This document shows positions 45,587 through 56,186 of a stretch of 64,000 bases of DNA, in pieces. Every line of letters begins with the position of its first letter. The stretch's first letter is position 1. Source of the stretch: Sphingomonas glaciei (GTDB taxonomy: Bacteria; Pseudomonadota; Alphaproteobacteria; Sphingomonadales; Sphingomonadaceae); the NCBI RefSeq assembly GCF_023380025.1, contig NZ_CP097253.1:1860001-1924000 (forward strand), written 5' to 3'. Position numbers and translations under genes: made by a program. The notes beneath the pieces were generated by a model, which was given only the letters and a program-made list of their open reading frames with translations, ran no database searches and was not told where the DNA came from.

Positions 45587-46083
45587 GAGGCAGATCGAAC
45601 CATAAAGGTTCGCTGTAGGACAGCGGAATCTTCGCGCGGCCGTGCGGTCAGAATCCATCCCTGGCTAGCCGGGCGCGGTCAAACGCACCTCTCCGCTCGC
45701 TCCGTTATGGCCCCAGTTCCGCGTGCGTGGCCGCAGGGCACCACCTCTTCACTTTTTGCTAACCACGAGAAAAACCGTCCGGAACCAACGCGGTGGAGGG
45801 CCGTTGCGCGACTGAACATGCTGGAATGTGGTTGAGCTTCCCGATCGGGACGCCGGCTCGTTCGAGGAGGCGTTTCGCAGTGTATCGCGACCATCCCGTT
45901 CCGGCATCGGCGGCTCGTCCGCTCCTTCCGCAGCGCCGCGAATTCGCTGCACACTCCATCCGATCGGCTGGCCGGCCGTGAGCGGGCGTCTCGCTCCTCC
46001 GCCGCAAGCGCATTCAAGCCGCGCATCCGCGCGCAACAACCAGCCGTATCTAGTCTGGATCATCCCTGAAGGAGTGTGCACGC
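45587..46083. other. Intergenic region between the HTH-like gene and the ferritin-like genes
   Basis: About 500 bases. It holds an EcfG-type promoter (45781-45805) and an AAGGAG ribosome binding site (46069-46074), leaving a leader of about 270 bases after the -10. Open frames here on both strands look like noise: no ribosome binding sites and no recognisable protein. Confidence 0.55.
45781..45805 (+). promoter_or_regulatory. EcfG-type (general stress) promoter
   Basis: GGAAC at 45781-45785 and CGTT at 45802-45805 with a 16-base spacer, the consensus for the alphaproteobacterial general-stress sigma factor. The first downstream gene on this strand is the ferritin-like protein at 46084, about 280 bases away, so the leader would be long. 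Confidence 0.6.
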
Positions 46084-47028
46084 ATGCAGGAAGAACTGGC
46101 GCTTCACGCGCTTGAGAGCCGTGAAAAGAGACGCACCGAGCGTCGCGATTTCTTCCGGCTGGCGGCCACGGCGGCGGTCGCCGCGCCGCTCGCGCTGACC
46201 CTCGGCGGTCAGCCGGTCACCGCCCAGACCGCGGTCACCGATGCCGACATCCTCAACTTCGCGCTCAACCTCGAATATCTCGAAGCGCAATTCTACCTCT
46301 ACGCCGTGACCGGCGCCGGGCTTCCCGACGGGCTGACCACCGGCACGGGGACGCGGGGCGCGGTGACCGGCGGCAAGCAGGTGACCTTCACCGATCCTCT
46401 CGTACGCGAATATGCCAACGAGATCGCGTCGGACGAGCAGGCCCACGTCGCCTTCCTCCGCAACGCGCTCGGCACCGCCGCGGTGGCGCAGCCGGCGATC
46501 GACATCGGGACCGATCCCAACGGCGCCTTTTCGACGGCAGCGCGGGCTGCCGGTCTGGTCGGGCCGGGGCAGAGCTTCGATCCTTACCTCAATGACGAGA
46601 ACTTCCTCCTCGGCGCGTTCATCTTCGAGGACGTCGGGGTCACCGCCTACAAGGGCGCTGCGCCGCTGATCACCAACAAGACCTTCCTCGAGGCCGCCGC
46701 CGGAATACTCGCGGTCGAGGCCTATCATGCGGCGCTGGTCCGAACGACCCTGTTCCGCAAGGGCATCCAGACCCCCGCGCTGGTGCAGGCAACCGAGGCG
46801 ATCTCCAACGCCCGCGACAGCCTCGACGGGTCGGCCGACAAGGACCAGGGCATCGCGGTTCGCGACAATGCCTCCAACATCGCCCCGCTCGACGGCAACG
46901 GCCTCGCCTATAGCCGCTCGGCGGGAGAGGTGCTGAACATCGTCTACCTGACGCAGCTGGCGCGCACGCAAGGCGGGTTCTTCCCGGCCGGCGTGAACGG
47001 CAACATCCGCACCAGCCAGGCCAATTAA
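46084..47028 (+). CDS. Ferritin-like domain protein, exported (Tat-type signal)
   Basis: 314 residues of the Ferritin_2 type also seen in plant desiccation-related proteins. An N-terminal twin-arginine-like signal ([20 protein letters not shown]) is followed by a four-helix domain: [53 protein letters not shown] and [15 protein letters not shown]. The Glu/His positions of a di-metal site appear kept (E..YxxAQ, DEQxH, ExYH). AAGGAG precedes the ATG. It is followed by a close paralogue, and the pair lies behind an EcfG-type promoter. Confidence 0.85.
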   Translation: MQEELALHALESREKRRTERRDFFRLAATAAVAAPLALTLGGQPVTAQTAVTDADILNFALNLEYLEAQFYLYAVTGAGLPDGLTTGTGTRGAVTGGKQVTFTDPLVREYANEIASDEQAHVAFLRNALGTAAVAQPAIDIGTDPNGAFSTAARAAGLVGPGQSFDPYLNDENFLLGAFIFEDVGVTAYKGAAPLITNKTFLEAAAGILAVEAYHAALVRTTLFRKGIQTPALVQATEAISNARDSLDGSADKDQGIAVRDNASNIAPLDGNGLAYSRSAGEVLNIVYLTQLARTQGGFFPAGVNGNIRTSQAN

Positions 47029-47067
47029 GCTCAGGACATCAGCCCCTGACGGGGCCGGAGACGCATC

Positions 47068-48087
47068 ATGATCGAACAGGATACCTTGAACGAAGTGCTC
47101 GAAGCCTGCGACAAGAGACGCGACGCACGCCGCGCCTTTCTTCGCGGCACCGGAACCGCGGCGATGCTGGTCGGCGCCGGCGCGCTCGCCAGTTGCGGCG
47201 GCGGTGGCGGTGGCGGCAATGACGACCCGCTGATCCAGGTCCCCGGGACGCCGGGCACCAACCCGCCGACGGGCACCACGCCTCCGGGTACCATCTCGGA
47301 CGGCGACATCCTCAACTTCGCCCTCAACCTCGAATATCTCGAGGCGCAATTCTACTCGTTCGCGGCGTTCGGGACCGGCCTTGCGGCCAACCTCCTGACC
47401 GGCACGGGCACCCAGGGCGCGGTCACCGGCGGCAAGCAGGTCACCTTCACCGACCCGGTCGTCGGCCAATATGCCCGCGAGATCGCGGTCGACGAGCGCC
47501 AGCACGTCGCCTTCCTCCGCTCGGCCCTCGGCAGCGCCGCAGTCGCCCAGCCGGCGATCGACATCAGCGCCACCGCGACCAGCGCCTTCTCCAACGCTGC
47601 CCGGGCCGCCGGCCTGATCGGTCCGGGGCAGACGTTCGACCCCTATGCCAATGACGAGAACTTCCTGCTCGGCGCGTTCATCTTCGAAGACGTCGGAGTG
47701 ACCGCTTACAAGGGAGCTTCGCCGCTGATCACCAACAAGACCTTCCTCGAGGCTGCGGCCGGCATCCTTGCCGCAGAATCCTATCACGCGGGGCTGGTCC
47801 GTACGGTGCTCTACGCCAAGGGGCTGCAGACGCCCTCGCTGCGCACCGCGACCGAGTCTATCTCGGACGCCCGCGACAGCCTCGATGGACCGACCGAGGT
47901 CGATCAGGGCGTGGCGATGCGCGGCGCGGCATCGAACATCGTGCCGACCGACAACAATGCGATCGCCTACAGCCGGACGCCGGGCGATGTGCTCAACATC
48001 GTCTACCTGACCGCGGCCGCGGCGCAGCAGGGCGGGTTCTTCCCGGCCGGCGTCAACGGCAACGTCCGGGTCAGCACCGCAGGATAA
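47068..48087 (+). CDS. Ferritin-like domain protein, exported, probable lipoprotein
   Basis: 339 residues, tandem paralogue of the preceding gene; the segments [50 protein letters not shown] and FFPAGVNGN are shared. The signal ([18 protein letters not shown]) ends [10 protein letters not shown], so a lipid-anchored Cys is likely, with a Gly- and Pro/Thr-rich linker after it. Gap to the first paralogue is 39 bases. Confidence 0.83.
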   Translation: MIEQDTLNEVLEACDKRRDARRAFLRGTGTAAMLVGAGALASCGGGGGGGNDDPLIQVPGTPGTNPPTGTTPPGTISDGDILNFALNLEYLEAQFYSFAAFGTGLAANLLTGTGTQGAVTGGKQVTFTDPVVGQYAREIAVDERQHVAFLRSALGSAAVAQPAIDISATATSAFSNAARAAGLIGPGQTFDPYANDENFLLGAFIFEDVGVTAYKGASPLITNKTFLEAAAGILAAESYHAGLVRTVLYAKGLQTPSLRTATESISDARDSLDGPTEVDQGVAMRGAASNIVPTDNNAIAYSRTPGDVLNIVYLTAAAAQQGGFFPAGVNGNVRVSTAG

Positions 48088-48150
48088 TTGAATAGGGGAG
48101 CCCGGTTGCGCAGGGCCGGGCTCCCCGCCGTCTCAAGACAGGGGTTCACC

Positions 48151-49158
48151 ATGAGAAAATTCCTACTGGCCAGCGCCGTGCTGATCGGCATCGCCGCTCC
48201 GGCCCAGGCCCAGAACAGCGGCGGTTACTTCGGGGTCGAGGGCGGCATCATGTCGGCCAAGACCAACCGCGCCGACGTGTTCGCCGACTTCACCACCGTG
48301 CAGACCCCGGCGACGCCGGCCGGCCCGGCGTTCGTCGCCGACGTCCTCCTGCCGGGCGCGATCCGTGCCGACTACAAGCGCGGCTACGACTTCGACGCGA
48401 TCGCCGGCTATGACTTCGGCTTCATTCGGACCGAGCTCGAGCTCGGCTACAAGCGGGCCAAGCTCAACAGCTATCGCATCGGCGACACCGAACTGGCCAC
48501 GCTCAGCACCGCGCTGAACCGGCCGTCGGCGGCCCCCGATCCCTTCGCACCGGGCCTCGGCGCGCTGACCACCAGCGAAACCAGTGGGCGGATGACGATC
48601 TATTCGGCGATGGCCAACGCCCTCCTCGACCTCGGCAACGAGCGCTTCTCGGTCTATGGCGGCGGCGGCTTCGGCCGGGCCCGGGCCAAGCTGCTCGGCA
48701 ACCGCGACGATGCCTGGGCGCACCAGCTGATCGCCGGCGCCCGCTTCGCGGTCTCCGAGAACATCGATTTCGGCCTCAAGTATCGCTACTTCCGCACCAA
48801 CCGGCTGAACCTCGGCGATGCCGAGACCACCGTGATTCAGGGCAACCCCGACCTGCTCAATCTTGGCACCACCGCTTCGCCGGTGTTCGTCGAGCGGCGC
48901 ACCAGCGCCGCGCTCGACACGCAGTTCAACGAGCGGTTCCGGTCGCACAGCCTGCTCGCCAGCCTGATCTTCAACTTCGGCGGGCGGGATGTCGCGCCGC
49001 CGCCGCCACCCCCACCGCCGCCGCCAGCGCCGGTCGAAGTCGCGCCCCCGCCGCAGACCCAGACCTGCCCCGATGGCAGCGTGGTGCTGGCGACCGACGT
49101 CTGCGCGGTGCCGCCGCCGCCGCCCCCGCCGCCGCCGGTCGAACCGGTTCGCGGCTAA
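48151..49158 (+). CDS. Outer-membrane beta-barrel protein with proline-rich C-terminal tail
   Basis: 335 residues. Signal peptide MRKFLLASAVLIGIAAPAQAQ, then alternating beta strands typical of an eight-stranded OmpA-type barrel (GGYFGVEGGIMSAKT, YDFDAIAGYDFGFIRTELELG, RSHSLLASLIFNFGG). The tail is built of proline runs separated by a CPDGSVVLATDVC segment and stops without an OmpA peptidoglycan-binding domain. Start at 48151, where the signal peptide begins, rather than 48088. Third gene of the ferritin-like cluster. Confidence 0.8.
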   Translation: MRKFLLASAVLIGIAAPAQAQNSGGYFGVEGGIMSAKTNRADVFADFTTVQTPATPAGPAFVADVLLPGAIRADYKRGYDFDAIAGYDFGFIRTELELGYKRAKLNSYRIGDTELATLSTALNRPSAAPDPFAPGLGALTTSETSGRMTIYSAMANALLDLGNERFSVYGGGGFGRARAKLLGNRDDAWAHQLIAGARFAVSENIDFGLKYRYFRTNRLNLGDAETTVIQGNPDLLNLGTTASPVFVERRTSAALDTQFNERFRSHSLLASLIFNFGGRDVAPPPPPPPPPPAPVEVAPPPQTQTCPDGSVVLATDVCAVPPPPPPPPPVEPVRG

Positions 49159-49173
49159 GCAAAGGGGGCCGCT

Positions 49174-49863
49174 CTACCTCTCGCTGAGGTAGTAGCGGTC
49201 CACCTTCTGCCCATTGTCGTCCAGCTCGTAGACGATCGGCTGTCCGGTCGGGATTTCGAGCCCGGTGATGTCGGCATCGGAAATGCCCGACAGATGCTTT
49301 TCCAGCGCGCGCAGGCTGTTGCCGTGCGCCGCCACCAGCACCCGCTCGCCGCGCTTCAGCGCCGGCGCGATCTCCGCTTCGTAATAAGGCAGCACCCGCG
49401 CGATCGTGTCCTTGAGGCTCTCGCTCGCCGGCACCGCGATCCCGGCATAGCGCCGGTCGTCCTGCAACGCGGCATACGGACTGTCGCCGTCGAGCGGCGG
49501 CGGAGGCACGTCGAAGCTGCGACGCCAGATGCGGACCTGCTCCTCGCCGACCTTGGCCACCGTCTCGGCCTTGTTGAGCCCGGTCAGCCCGCCATAATGG
49601 CGCTCGTTCAGCCGCCAGTCCTTGATCATCGGCAGCCAGATCCGGTCCATCGCCTCCAGCGCCAGATTGGCGGTGCGGATCGCGCGCTTCTGGACCGATG
49701 TGAACACCCGGTCGAGGTCGATTCCCTTGTCGACCAGCAGCTGCCCCGCGGCCCGCGCTTCGGCCTCACCCTGTTCGGTGACGTCGACGTCCCACCAGCC
49801 GGTGAAGCGGTTCTCGAGGTTCCACTGGCTCTGGCCGTGGCGCAGCAGGATCAGGGTCGGCAT
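49174..49863 (-). CDS. gpmA: 2,3-bisphosphoglycerate-dependent phosphoglycerate mutase
   Basis: Glycolytic enzyme that interconverts 3- and 2-phosphoglycerate. 229 residues, typical of dPGM. N-terminal [16 protein letters not shown] carries the phosphorylated His; [15 protein letters not shown] and [16 protein letters not shown] complete the active site. Divergent from nothing: the M14 carboxypeptidase gene lies 3 bases upstream on the same strand, so the two are cotranscribed. Confidence 0.95.
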   Translation of the reverse strand: MPTLILLRHGQSQWNLENRFTGWWDVDVTEQGEAEARAAGQLLVDKGIDLDRVFTSVQKRAIRTANLALEAMDRIWLPMIKDWRLNERHYGGLTGLNKAETVAKVGEEQVRIWRRSFDVPPPPLDGDSPYAALQDDRRYAGIAVPASESLKDTIARVLPYYEAEIAPALKRGERVLVAAHGNSLRALEKHLSGISDADITGLEIPTGQPIVYELDDNGQKVDRYYLSER

Positions 49864-49866
49864 CGC

Positions 49867-50994
49867 TTACTTCGCCTCCAGCTCGGGCAGGATCTGGTGC
49901 AATGCGTCGAGGCAGGAATGCGCCAGCCGCTTGGACCGCTCCGGGCTCCAGCCGTGGACCGCGTCAGCCAACGGCGCGTGATCCTTGAACGGCATTTCCA
50001 GCGTCATCGACACGCAGCCATAGCGCTCGGCCAACTGGGTGGTGCTCATCGACAGATTGGCCTCGCCCGGGCGCGACAGTTCATAGCCCTGCTTGGTCTG
50101 GAAATCGGGGCAGATCCGCTCGAGCGTGTTGGCGAACAGGTGGTACATTTCCTCCTGCCGCGGCTTGAGGCTCGGGATACCCTCGAAGCCCGCGAGGAAG
50201 TTGGCGGCGATCGCCTCGTCCCCGTGAATATCCATCGCGAACACCGGCTTGGCCGCGTCCATCGCGTTGCGGACGCACAGCACTTCGGGGCTGCGCTCGG
50301 CCGACGGCGCGTGCCATTCGCGGTTGAGGTTCACCCCCACCGCATTGGTCCGCAGATGCCCGCGCGCCGACCCGTCGGGATTCATGTTGGGCACGCAGTG
50401 GAAGGTGCAGCGCGCCCGCAGCGCGCGGGCGACGGGATCGTCGGGATCGACCAGCTTTTCCAGCGCACCTTCCATCCACCATTCGGCCATGCTCTCGCCC
50501 GGATGCTGGCGGGCATAGAGCCACACGGTCAGCGGCCCTTCGCCGATTGTCAGGCAATCGATCGCCTGCCCGTCGAGGCTGACGCCCAGCTCGCGGTGGG
50601 TAACCTGCGCAAGCTCGGCCAGCGCGGCGACCAGATCGTGGTGCCGCTCCATCGAATAAGGCGCGAAATAGGCCACCCACAGCAGATCGCTGTCGACCGC
50701 AGTGCGGATCGTAAGTACGCCATTGTCGTAGGACGTGTCGGCCTGCACCCAGGTCTCGCGGTCGGTCGACACCCGCGCCTGATAGCCGGGCCAGCCCATC
50801 GGATAGGCCGACTTGGCGCAATTGGTCAGCCGCAGTGTCAGATCCTGCCCGCGCACCCCCGACAGGCGGAAGTGGAACCACTGGTAGAAATCGGACTGGG
50901 TGTCGTTGACGATCTCGAGGTCGAGGGTCGACCCCTCTGCCTTGACCAGCCGGATGTTGCCGCTGTCGAAGGCGCTGTTGACGGATATGGACAT
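49867..50994 (-). CDS. M14 family zinc carboxypeptidase, cytosolic carboxypeptidase-like
   Basis: 375 residues from the ATG at 50994. An N-terminal beta-sandwich ([20 protein letters not shown]) precedes an M14 domain, the layout of cytosolic carboxypeptidases (CCP/Nna1 type). Zinc ligands: [17 protein letters not shown] (His, Glu) and MDIHGDEA (His); VGVNLNREW carries the substrate Arg; MTLEMPFK has the catalytic Glu. No signal peptide. Upstream of gpmA, downstream of hutH on the same strand. Confidence 0.88.
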   Translation of the reverse strand: MSISVNSAFDSGNIRLVKAEGSTLDLEIVNDTQSDFYQWFHFRLSGVRGQDLTLRLTNCAKSAYPMGWPGYQARVSTDRETWVQADTSYDNGVLTIRTAVDSDLLWVAYFAPYSMERHHDLVAALAELAQVTHRELGVSLDGQAIDCLTIGEGPLTVWLYARQHPGESMAEWWMEGALEKLVDPDDPVARALRARCTFHCVPNMNPDGSARGHLRTNAVGVNLNREWHAPSAERSPEVLCVRNAMDAAKPVFAMDIHGDEAIAANFLAGFEGIPSLKPRQEEMYHLFANTLERICPDFQTKQGYELSRPGEANLSMSTTQLAERYGCVSMTLEMPFKDHAPLADAVHGWSPERSKRLAHSCLDALHQILPELEAK

Positions 50995-51013
50995 GGGGCC
51001 GCGCCTTAAGGGC

Positions 51014-52528
51014 TCAACGGCCAAGATGAAAGCCGCCGCTCATCCGCCCTTCCAGCACCGCCGTCTGCAGCGCCGCCATCTCGTCCGCCCAATAGCGGTC
51101 GGCCTCGAGGTGCGGGCTGATCGCGCGCACTTCGCCATGCAGCGCGGCGAGCGTCGGGGAGGTCGCCAGCGGGGCATGATAGTCGACCCCCTGCGCGGCG
51201 GTGATCAGTTCTACCGCCACCACGCCGGCGGCGTTGCGCGCCACGACCGCCGCCTTGCGCGCGGCGATCGGCGCCATCGAGACATGGTCCTCCTGCCCGG
51301 CCGAGGTCGGGATCGAATCGACCGACGCCGGGAAGGCCAGGCTGCGATTTTCCGCGACCAAGGCGGCGGCGGTGACCTGCGGGATCATCAGCCCGCTGTT
51401 GACCCCGCCATCGTCGGTCAGGAACGCGGGAAGCCCGCTCATCTTGGGATCGACCAGCACCGAAATGCGGCGTTCGGACAGGCTTGCGACCTCGCACAGC
51501 GCCAGGGTGATGGTGTCGGCGGCGAAGGCAACGGGCTGGGCGTGGAAGTTGCCCCCCGAGATGGCGTCGTCGCCCTCCTCGCCGGAAAACAGGATCGGAT
51601 TGTCGGTCACCGCCGCCGCCTCGATGGTCAGCGTGCGCGCGGCATTCTCCAGCAGGTCGAGCGCGGCGCCCATCACCTGCGGCTGGCAGCGGAAGCTGTA
51701 GGGATCCTGCACCCGCCCGCAGCGATGGTGCGAGGAGACGATCGCCGACCCGTCGAGCAGGCGGCTGAGTTCACCCGCGACGCGGATCTGCCCCGGCTGT
51801 CCGCGCAGCGCCGAGATGCGCGGGTCGAACGGCTTGACGCTGCCCTTCAGCGCATCGACCGCCAGAGCGCCCGCCCCCAGCGCCGCCCCGAACACCCGCT
51901 CCGCCGCGAACAGCGCATCGAGCGCGACCGCGGTGCTGAACTGCGTCCCGTTGATCAGCGCCAGCCCTTCCTTGGGCCCAAGTTCCAGCGGCGCGCGCCC
52001 CATCCGCTCCAGCGCGGCCGCGGCCGGCAGCCGCTCGCCGGCAAGGTCGATCCAGCCATGCCCCATCAGCGCCGCGGTCATGTGCGCCAGCGGCGCCAGG
52101 TCTCCGCTCGCACCCACGCTCCCCTGCGAGGGGATGACCGGCATCGCGTCGCCGTCGAGCAGCGCCTGGAGCGCGTCGGTCACCACCCGCCGCACCCCCG
52201 AATGCCCGCGCCCGAGCCCGAGCAGCTTGAGCACGATCATCAGCCGCGTCACGTGCCGCGGCGTCGCCTCGCCCAGCCCGCAGCTGTGCGACAGGATCAG
52301 GTTGCGCTGCAGCTCCGCCAGCCGCTCGCCCGGGATCCGGGTCTGCGCCAGCAGGCCGAACCCGGTGTTGATCCCGTACACCGTCTCCCCCGACGCCACG
52401 ATCCGCGACACGGCGGCGGCGGAGGCATCGATCCGAGCCAGCGCGGCTTCGTCAGGGCGGGCGGGCGCGCCGCTCCACAGCTGGCGAAGGGTGGAAAGGG
52501 TGATGGCTTCGGGATCGAGGATGAGCAT
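51014..52528 (-). CDS. hutH: Histidine ammonia-lyase
   Basis: First step of histidine degradation: histidine to urocanate plus ammonia. 504 residues. [19 protein letters not shown] contains the Ala-Ser-Gly that cyclises to the MIO prosthetic group. [15 protein letters not shown] and [25 protein letters not shown] are further HAL blocks. It is separated from hutU-hutI by two plus-strand genes. Confidence 0.95.
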   Translation of the reverse strand: MLILDPEAITLSTLRQLWSGAPARPDEAALARIDASAAAVSRIVASGETVYGINTGFGLLAQTRIPGERLAELQRNLILSHSCGLGEATPRHVTRLMIVLKLLGLGRGHSGVRRVVTDALQALLDGDAMPVIPSQGSVGASGDLAPLAHMTAALMGHGWIDLAGERLPAAAALERMGRAPLELGPKEGLALINGTQFSTAVALDALFAAERVFGAALGAGALAVDALKGSVKPFDPRISALRGQPGQIRVAGELSRLLDGSAIVSSHHRCGRVQDPYSFRCQPQVMGAALDLLENAARTLTIEAAAVTDNPILFSGEEGDDAISGGNFHAQPVAFAADTITLALCEVASLSERRISVLVDPKMSGLPAFLTDDGGVNSGLMIPQVTAAALVAENRSLAFPASVDSIPTSAGQEDHVSMAPIAARKAAVVARNAAGVVAVELITAAQGVDYHAPLATSPTLAALHGEVRAISPHLEADRYWADEMAALQTAVLEGRMSGGFHLGR

Positions 52529-52667
52529 GGGCGCGCCTTAGAACGGAACCCCGCCGAGCGGGAGAGGCACGCTCCCCCTTTCGCTAACCCTTTCGATAGA
52601 GGACCGAGCTACTCTAATGATCCTTGCCCACAAGGCAGGCTAGCAATTTCGACGGACCGGATACGCG

Positions 52668-53384
52668 ATGCTCAGCAGGAATTTAGACCGGGATCGAGCA
52701 CTCCGCATCGCCATGATGATGCTGATTGCTTTTGTCTCTGTCACGCTTTGGCAGACATCGCTTGGGCGTATTCTCCTGTATCCGTTCACCATCTTGGCGA
52801 CTTGGTTTCACGAGTTCGGGCACGGCCTTGCTGCCTTGCTGACCGGCAACGCCTTCCATCAATTGCTGATCTTTCCTGACGGGTCCGGCCTCGCGTTCGC
52901 AGGCGGGCGGACAGGTGCCAATCGCCTTACCCAAGCCCTAATTCCCGCGGGCGGCCTGTTCGGACCTCCCATTGCCGGCGCGCTGCTCATCATTGCCTCG
53001 CGTAGCCGTGAAGCAACGCAGGGCGGCCTCAACCTGCTCGGGATTCTGTTGATCGCCTCGACCGCGATCTGGGTGAGAACCCTTGTTGGATGGTTGATCC
53101 TGCCAGCGATGGGCGCAATCATTCTCGTGATCGCGCACCGCGCGTCTCCCGCCGTCCAGCGCCTCGCAATCCAATTACTCGGCGTGCAAGCCGTCATCAG
53201 CGTATGGGCGCAGCTCGACTATCTTTTCATGTCCGAGGCCACGGTTGCCGGTGAAGTCAGGCGCTCGGATTCGGCCGCCATCGCCGATGCGCTTTTTGCC
53301 CCCTATTGGTTCTGGGGCGCCGCCATCAGCGTCGCGAGCTTCGCGCTGCTCTGGTGGAGTTTGAAGGTCGCCATGCGACGCTGA
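52668..53384 (+). CDS. M50 family (M50B-like) integral membrane metallopeptidase
   Basis: 238 residues, six or so helices. ILATWFHEFGHGLAALLTGN carries the HExxH zinc motif within a membrane helix near residue 46, as in site-2-protease-like M50B proteins. LIPAGGLFGPPIAGALLIIA follows. The third ligand motif (NxxPxxxLDG) of classical site-2 proteases is not evident. Located between hutH and hutU, on the opposite strand; no link to histidine catabolism. Confidence 0.82.
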   Translation: MLSRNLDRDRALRIAMMMLIAFVSVTLWQTSLGRILLYPFTILATWFHEFGHGLAALLTGNAFHQLLIFPDGSGLAFAGGRTGANRLTQALIPAGGLFGPPIAGALLIIASRSREATQGGLNLLGILLIASTAIWVRTLVGWLILPAMGAIILVIAHRASPAVQRLAIQLLGVQAVISVWAQLDYLFMSEATVAGEVRRSDSAAIADALFAPYWFWGAAISVASFALLWWSLKVAMRR

Positions 53385-53677
53385 CGAGGCGCTTGGGAAG
53401 CAGGATTTCGGCTGCTCACCATACTTTCGTGGTCTGCTGCCAAGCCTTGACGGCGTCGAGCATTTCGCCCCGTGCCTACCTTTCCGACTGCACTTCGCAG
53501 ATCAGGGAAGGGGGCGCTCGATTGCCGGCGACCCGCTACGCGACGCGTCATGGTCCACGAGATCGATTCCGCTGTCGGCCGTTGCCAATCTAATTCGCAA
53601 ACCGGATTATTGACTCGCGTTGCGAAAAGAGTCCCTATCATCTGCCGGCTACCCCGCCGGCAAAGAGGGGAAAAACC

Positions 53678-54457
53678 ATGCTCAAGACTCAGCTCTTAGT
53701 TGCGTGCACCTTGCTGGCGGCGACACCTGCCGTGGCTCAATCACCCTTCGACGGCACCTGGAAGATGGATGCCAGCAAAGCCAAGTGGACCGACAAACCT
53801 GCCGAGGCGGTCCTCGCAGGCGGCATGTACGAGTGCGTGACCTGCACGCCGGCCTATAAGATCAAGGCAGACGGTACTTATCACAGCCGTCCGGGCGGCG
53901 GGGTGGACGAAACGTCCGTGCAGATCATCAACGACCGTTCGGTCAAATTCGCGTCCCGCAAGGCGGGCACCCTGGTCGGCGAGTCGCTGGTGACGATCTC
54001 GGCCGACGGCAACACCCGCACGGTCGAAGCGGCGGACTATGCCCCCAATGGCATCGTGACTCGCTACTCCACCACCCAGCGCCGCGTCGGTGCGGCACCG
54101 GCCGGTGCGCACCAGGCTTCGGGCAAGTGGCTGATGGACCGGATCAACAGCGCCAGCGACGAACAGATGCTGATGACCTTCAAGGTCGACGGCGACAAGC
54201 TGAACATGAGCACGCCCGACGGCTATTCCTATGCCGCGCAGTTCGGCGGAGCGGCGGTTCCGGTCGGCGGGGATCGCTTCGGCGGGAAGGTCCAGTTGCG
54301 CAAGCTGTCGGCCAACAGCTTCGAGGAGATCAACCTGCGCGACGGCAAGGTTCGGTCGGTGTCGACCATCACCCGCACGCCCGAGGGACGCCTTCATATG
54401 AAGTCGGAAAACAAGCTCAATGGCGCTGTCGAAGAGTTCGAATTCGCTCCGCAGTGA
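53678..54457 (+). CDS. Exported protein of unknown function, lipocalin-like
   Basis: 259 residues with signal peptide MLKTQLLVACTLLAATPAVAQ. The mature protein begins SPFDGTWKMDASKAKWTDKP, a motif of small beta-barrel proteins where FDGTWK starts the first strand, and contains two repeats of a strand-rich pattern (GTYHSRPGGGVDE; TRTVEAADYAPNG). One Cys pair (CVTC). In the 293-base gap upstream I see a TTGACT (53610-53615) and a GCCGGC hairpin before the ribosome binding site, but no good promoter spacing. Confidence 0.75.
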   Translation: MLKTQLLVACTLLAATPAVAQSPFDGTWKMDASKAKWTDKPAEAVLAGGMYECVTCTPAYKIKADGTYHSRPGGGVDETSVQIINDRSVKFASRKAGTLVGESLVTISADGNTRTVEAADYAPNGIVTRYSTTQRRVGAAPAGAHQASGKWLMDRINSASDEQMLMTFKVDGDKLNMSTPDGYSYAAQFGGAAVPVGGDRFGGKVQLRKLSANSFEEINLRDGKVRSVSTITRTPEGRLHMKSENKLNGAVEEFEFAPQ

Positions 54458-54464
54458 GTGCACC

Positions 54465-54506
54465 GTCCTGCCTGCCGACGCTGGTCACTGCGGAGGCAGG
54501 CAGGAC
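54465..54506. terminator. Hairpin between the lipocalin-like gene and hutU
   Basis: GTCCTGCCTGCC (54465-54476) and GGCAGGCAGGAC (54495-54506) form a perfect 12-bp stem with an 18-base loop between the convergent stops. No clear T-tract, so termination efficiency is uncertain. Confidence 0.5.
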
Positions 54507-54527
54507 AGGCTTCGAGAAGCTAAGGGT

Positions 54528-56186
54528 TCAGCCGAGGCTCGGCAGGTCCAGCCCCTGCTCCCGTGCGCAAGCCGCCGCGTCCTCATATCCTGCATCGGCG
54601 TGGCGCATGACCCCGGTGGCGGGGTCATTCCACAAGACCCGCTCCAGCCGCCGCGCGGCTTCGGGCGTGCCGTCGGCGACGATCACCATCCCGGCGTGCT
54701 GGCTGTAGCCCATGCCGACCCCGCCGCCGTGGTGGAGCGACACCCAGGTCGCGCCGCTGGCGGTGTTGAGGAGGGCGTTGAGCAGCGGCCAGTCGCTGAC
54801 CGCGTCGCTGCCGTCCTTCATCGCCTCGGTCTCACGGTTGGGCGAAGCGACCGAGCCGCTGTCGAGATGGTCGCGGCCGATCACCACCGGGGCCTTCAAT
54901 TCGCCGCTCGCCACCATCTCGTTGAAGGCGAGGCCCAGCCGGTGGCGCTGCCCCAGCCCGACCCAACAAATCCGCGCTGGCAGACCCTGGAAGGCGATCC
55001 GCTCGCGCGCCATGTCGAGCCAGCGGTGGAGGTGAGGATCGTCGGGGATCAGCTCCTTCACCTTGGCGTCGGTCTTGTAGATGTCCTCGGGATCGCCGCT
55101 CAACGCGACCCAGCGGAACGGCCCTATCCCGCGGCAGAACAGCGGCCGGATGTAAGCGGGGACGAAGCCGGGAAAGTCGAAGGCATGTTCTACCCCGGTG
55201 TCGAAGGCCTCCTGGCGGATGTTGTTGCCATAGTCGAAGACGGGGATGCCCTCGGCCTTGAAGCTCAGCAGCGCCTCGACATGCCGGGCCATCGAGATGC
55301 GCGCGGCGGCGGCGGTGACTTCGGGGTCACGCTCGCGGCGTTCGATCCACTCGGCGACGGTCCAGCCCATCGGGAGGTAGCCGTTGACCGGATCGTGCGC
55401 GCTGGTCTGGTCGGTGATCGCATCGGGGCGGATGCCGCGGGCGAGCATTTCGGGGACGATTTCGGCGGCATTGCCGAGCAGGCCGACGCTGGTCGGTTCG
55501 GTCGCTTGCGCGATGATCTCCAGCGCCTCGTCGATGGTCGCGGCGCGGCGGTCGAGATAGCGGGTTTCGAGCCGCTTCTCGATCCGGCTTTCCTGGCATT
55601 CGATGGCGATGCAGTGGGCGCCGGCCATCACCGCCGCCAGCGGCTGCGCCCCGCCCATGCCGCCGAGCCCGGCGGTGAGGATCCACTTGCCGCTGAGGTC
55701 GCCGCCGAAATGCTGGCGGCCCATTTCGGCAAAGGTCTCGTAGGTGCCCTGAACGATGCCCTGTGTGCCGATGTAGATCCAGCTGCCGGCGGTCATCTGA
55801 CCGTACATCATCAGCCCGGCGCGATCGAGCTTGTGGAAATGCTCCCAGGTCGCCCACTTGGGGACTAGGTTCGAGTTGGCGAGCAGCACGCGCGGAGCGT
55901 CGGCGTGGGTGCGGAAGACGCCGACCGGCTTGCCCGACTGGACCAGCAATGTCTCGTCGCCCTTCAGACGCTCGAGCGTCTCGACGATACGGTCGAAGCT
56001 CGCCCAATCGCGCGCGGCCCGGCCGATGCCGCCATAGACGACCAGGCTCTGCGGGTCCTCGGCGACCTCGGCGTCGAGGTTGTTCTGGAGCATCCGCACC
56101 GCGGCCTCGGTCTGCCAGCTCCTGGCGACCAGCTCCGGCCCGCGGCGGGCCCGGATGATGCGCTGGTTGTCGCGGCGGTCGTTCAC
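54528..56186 (-). CDS. hutU: Urocanate hydratase
   Basis: Second step of histidine degradation: urocanate to imidazolonepropionate, with NAD+ as an electrophilic cofactor. 552 residues. The start is the GTG at 56186 ([18 protein letters not shown]), which overlaps the hutI stop (GTGA); the frame runs to 56756 only through hutI sequence. [16 protein letters not shown] and the urocanase segment with [19 protein letters not shown] are diagnostic. Cotranscribed after hutI. Confidence 0.95.
   Translation of the reverse strand: MNDRRDNQRIIRARRGPELVARSWQTEAAVRMLQNNLDAEVAEDPQSLVVYGGIGRAARDWASFDRIVETLERLKGDETLLVQSGKPVGVFRTHADAPRVLLANSNLVPKWATWEHFHKLDRAGLMMYGQMTAGSWIYIGTQGIVQGTYETFAEMGRQHFGGDLSGKWILTAGLGGMGGAQPLAAVMAGAHCIAIECQESRIEKRLETRYLDRRAATIDEALEIIAQATEPTSVGLLGNAAEIVPEMLARGIRPDAITDQTSAHDPVNGYLPMGWTVAEWIERRERDPEVTAAAARISMARHVEALLSFKAEGIPVFDYGNNIRQEAFDTGVEHAFDFPGFVPAYIRPLFCRGIGPFRWVALSGDPEDIYKTDAKVKELIPDDPHLHRWLDMARERIAFQGLPARICWVGLGQRHRLGLAFNEMVASGELKAPVVIGRDHLDSGSVASPNRETEAMKDGSDAVSDWPLLNALLNTASGATWVSLHHGGGVGMGYSQHAGMVIVADGTPEAARRLERVLWNDPATGVMRHADAGYEDAAACAREQGLDLPSLG

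Noticed and set aside
53610..53641. Sigma-70 promoter TTGACT / TATCAT before the lipocalin-like gene
   Set aside because: The spacer is 20 bases, too long for a standard promoter; left as a remark only.
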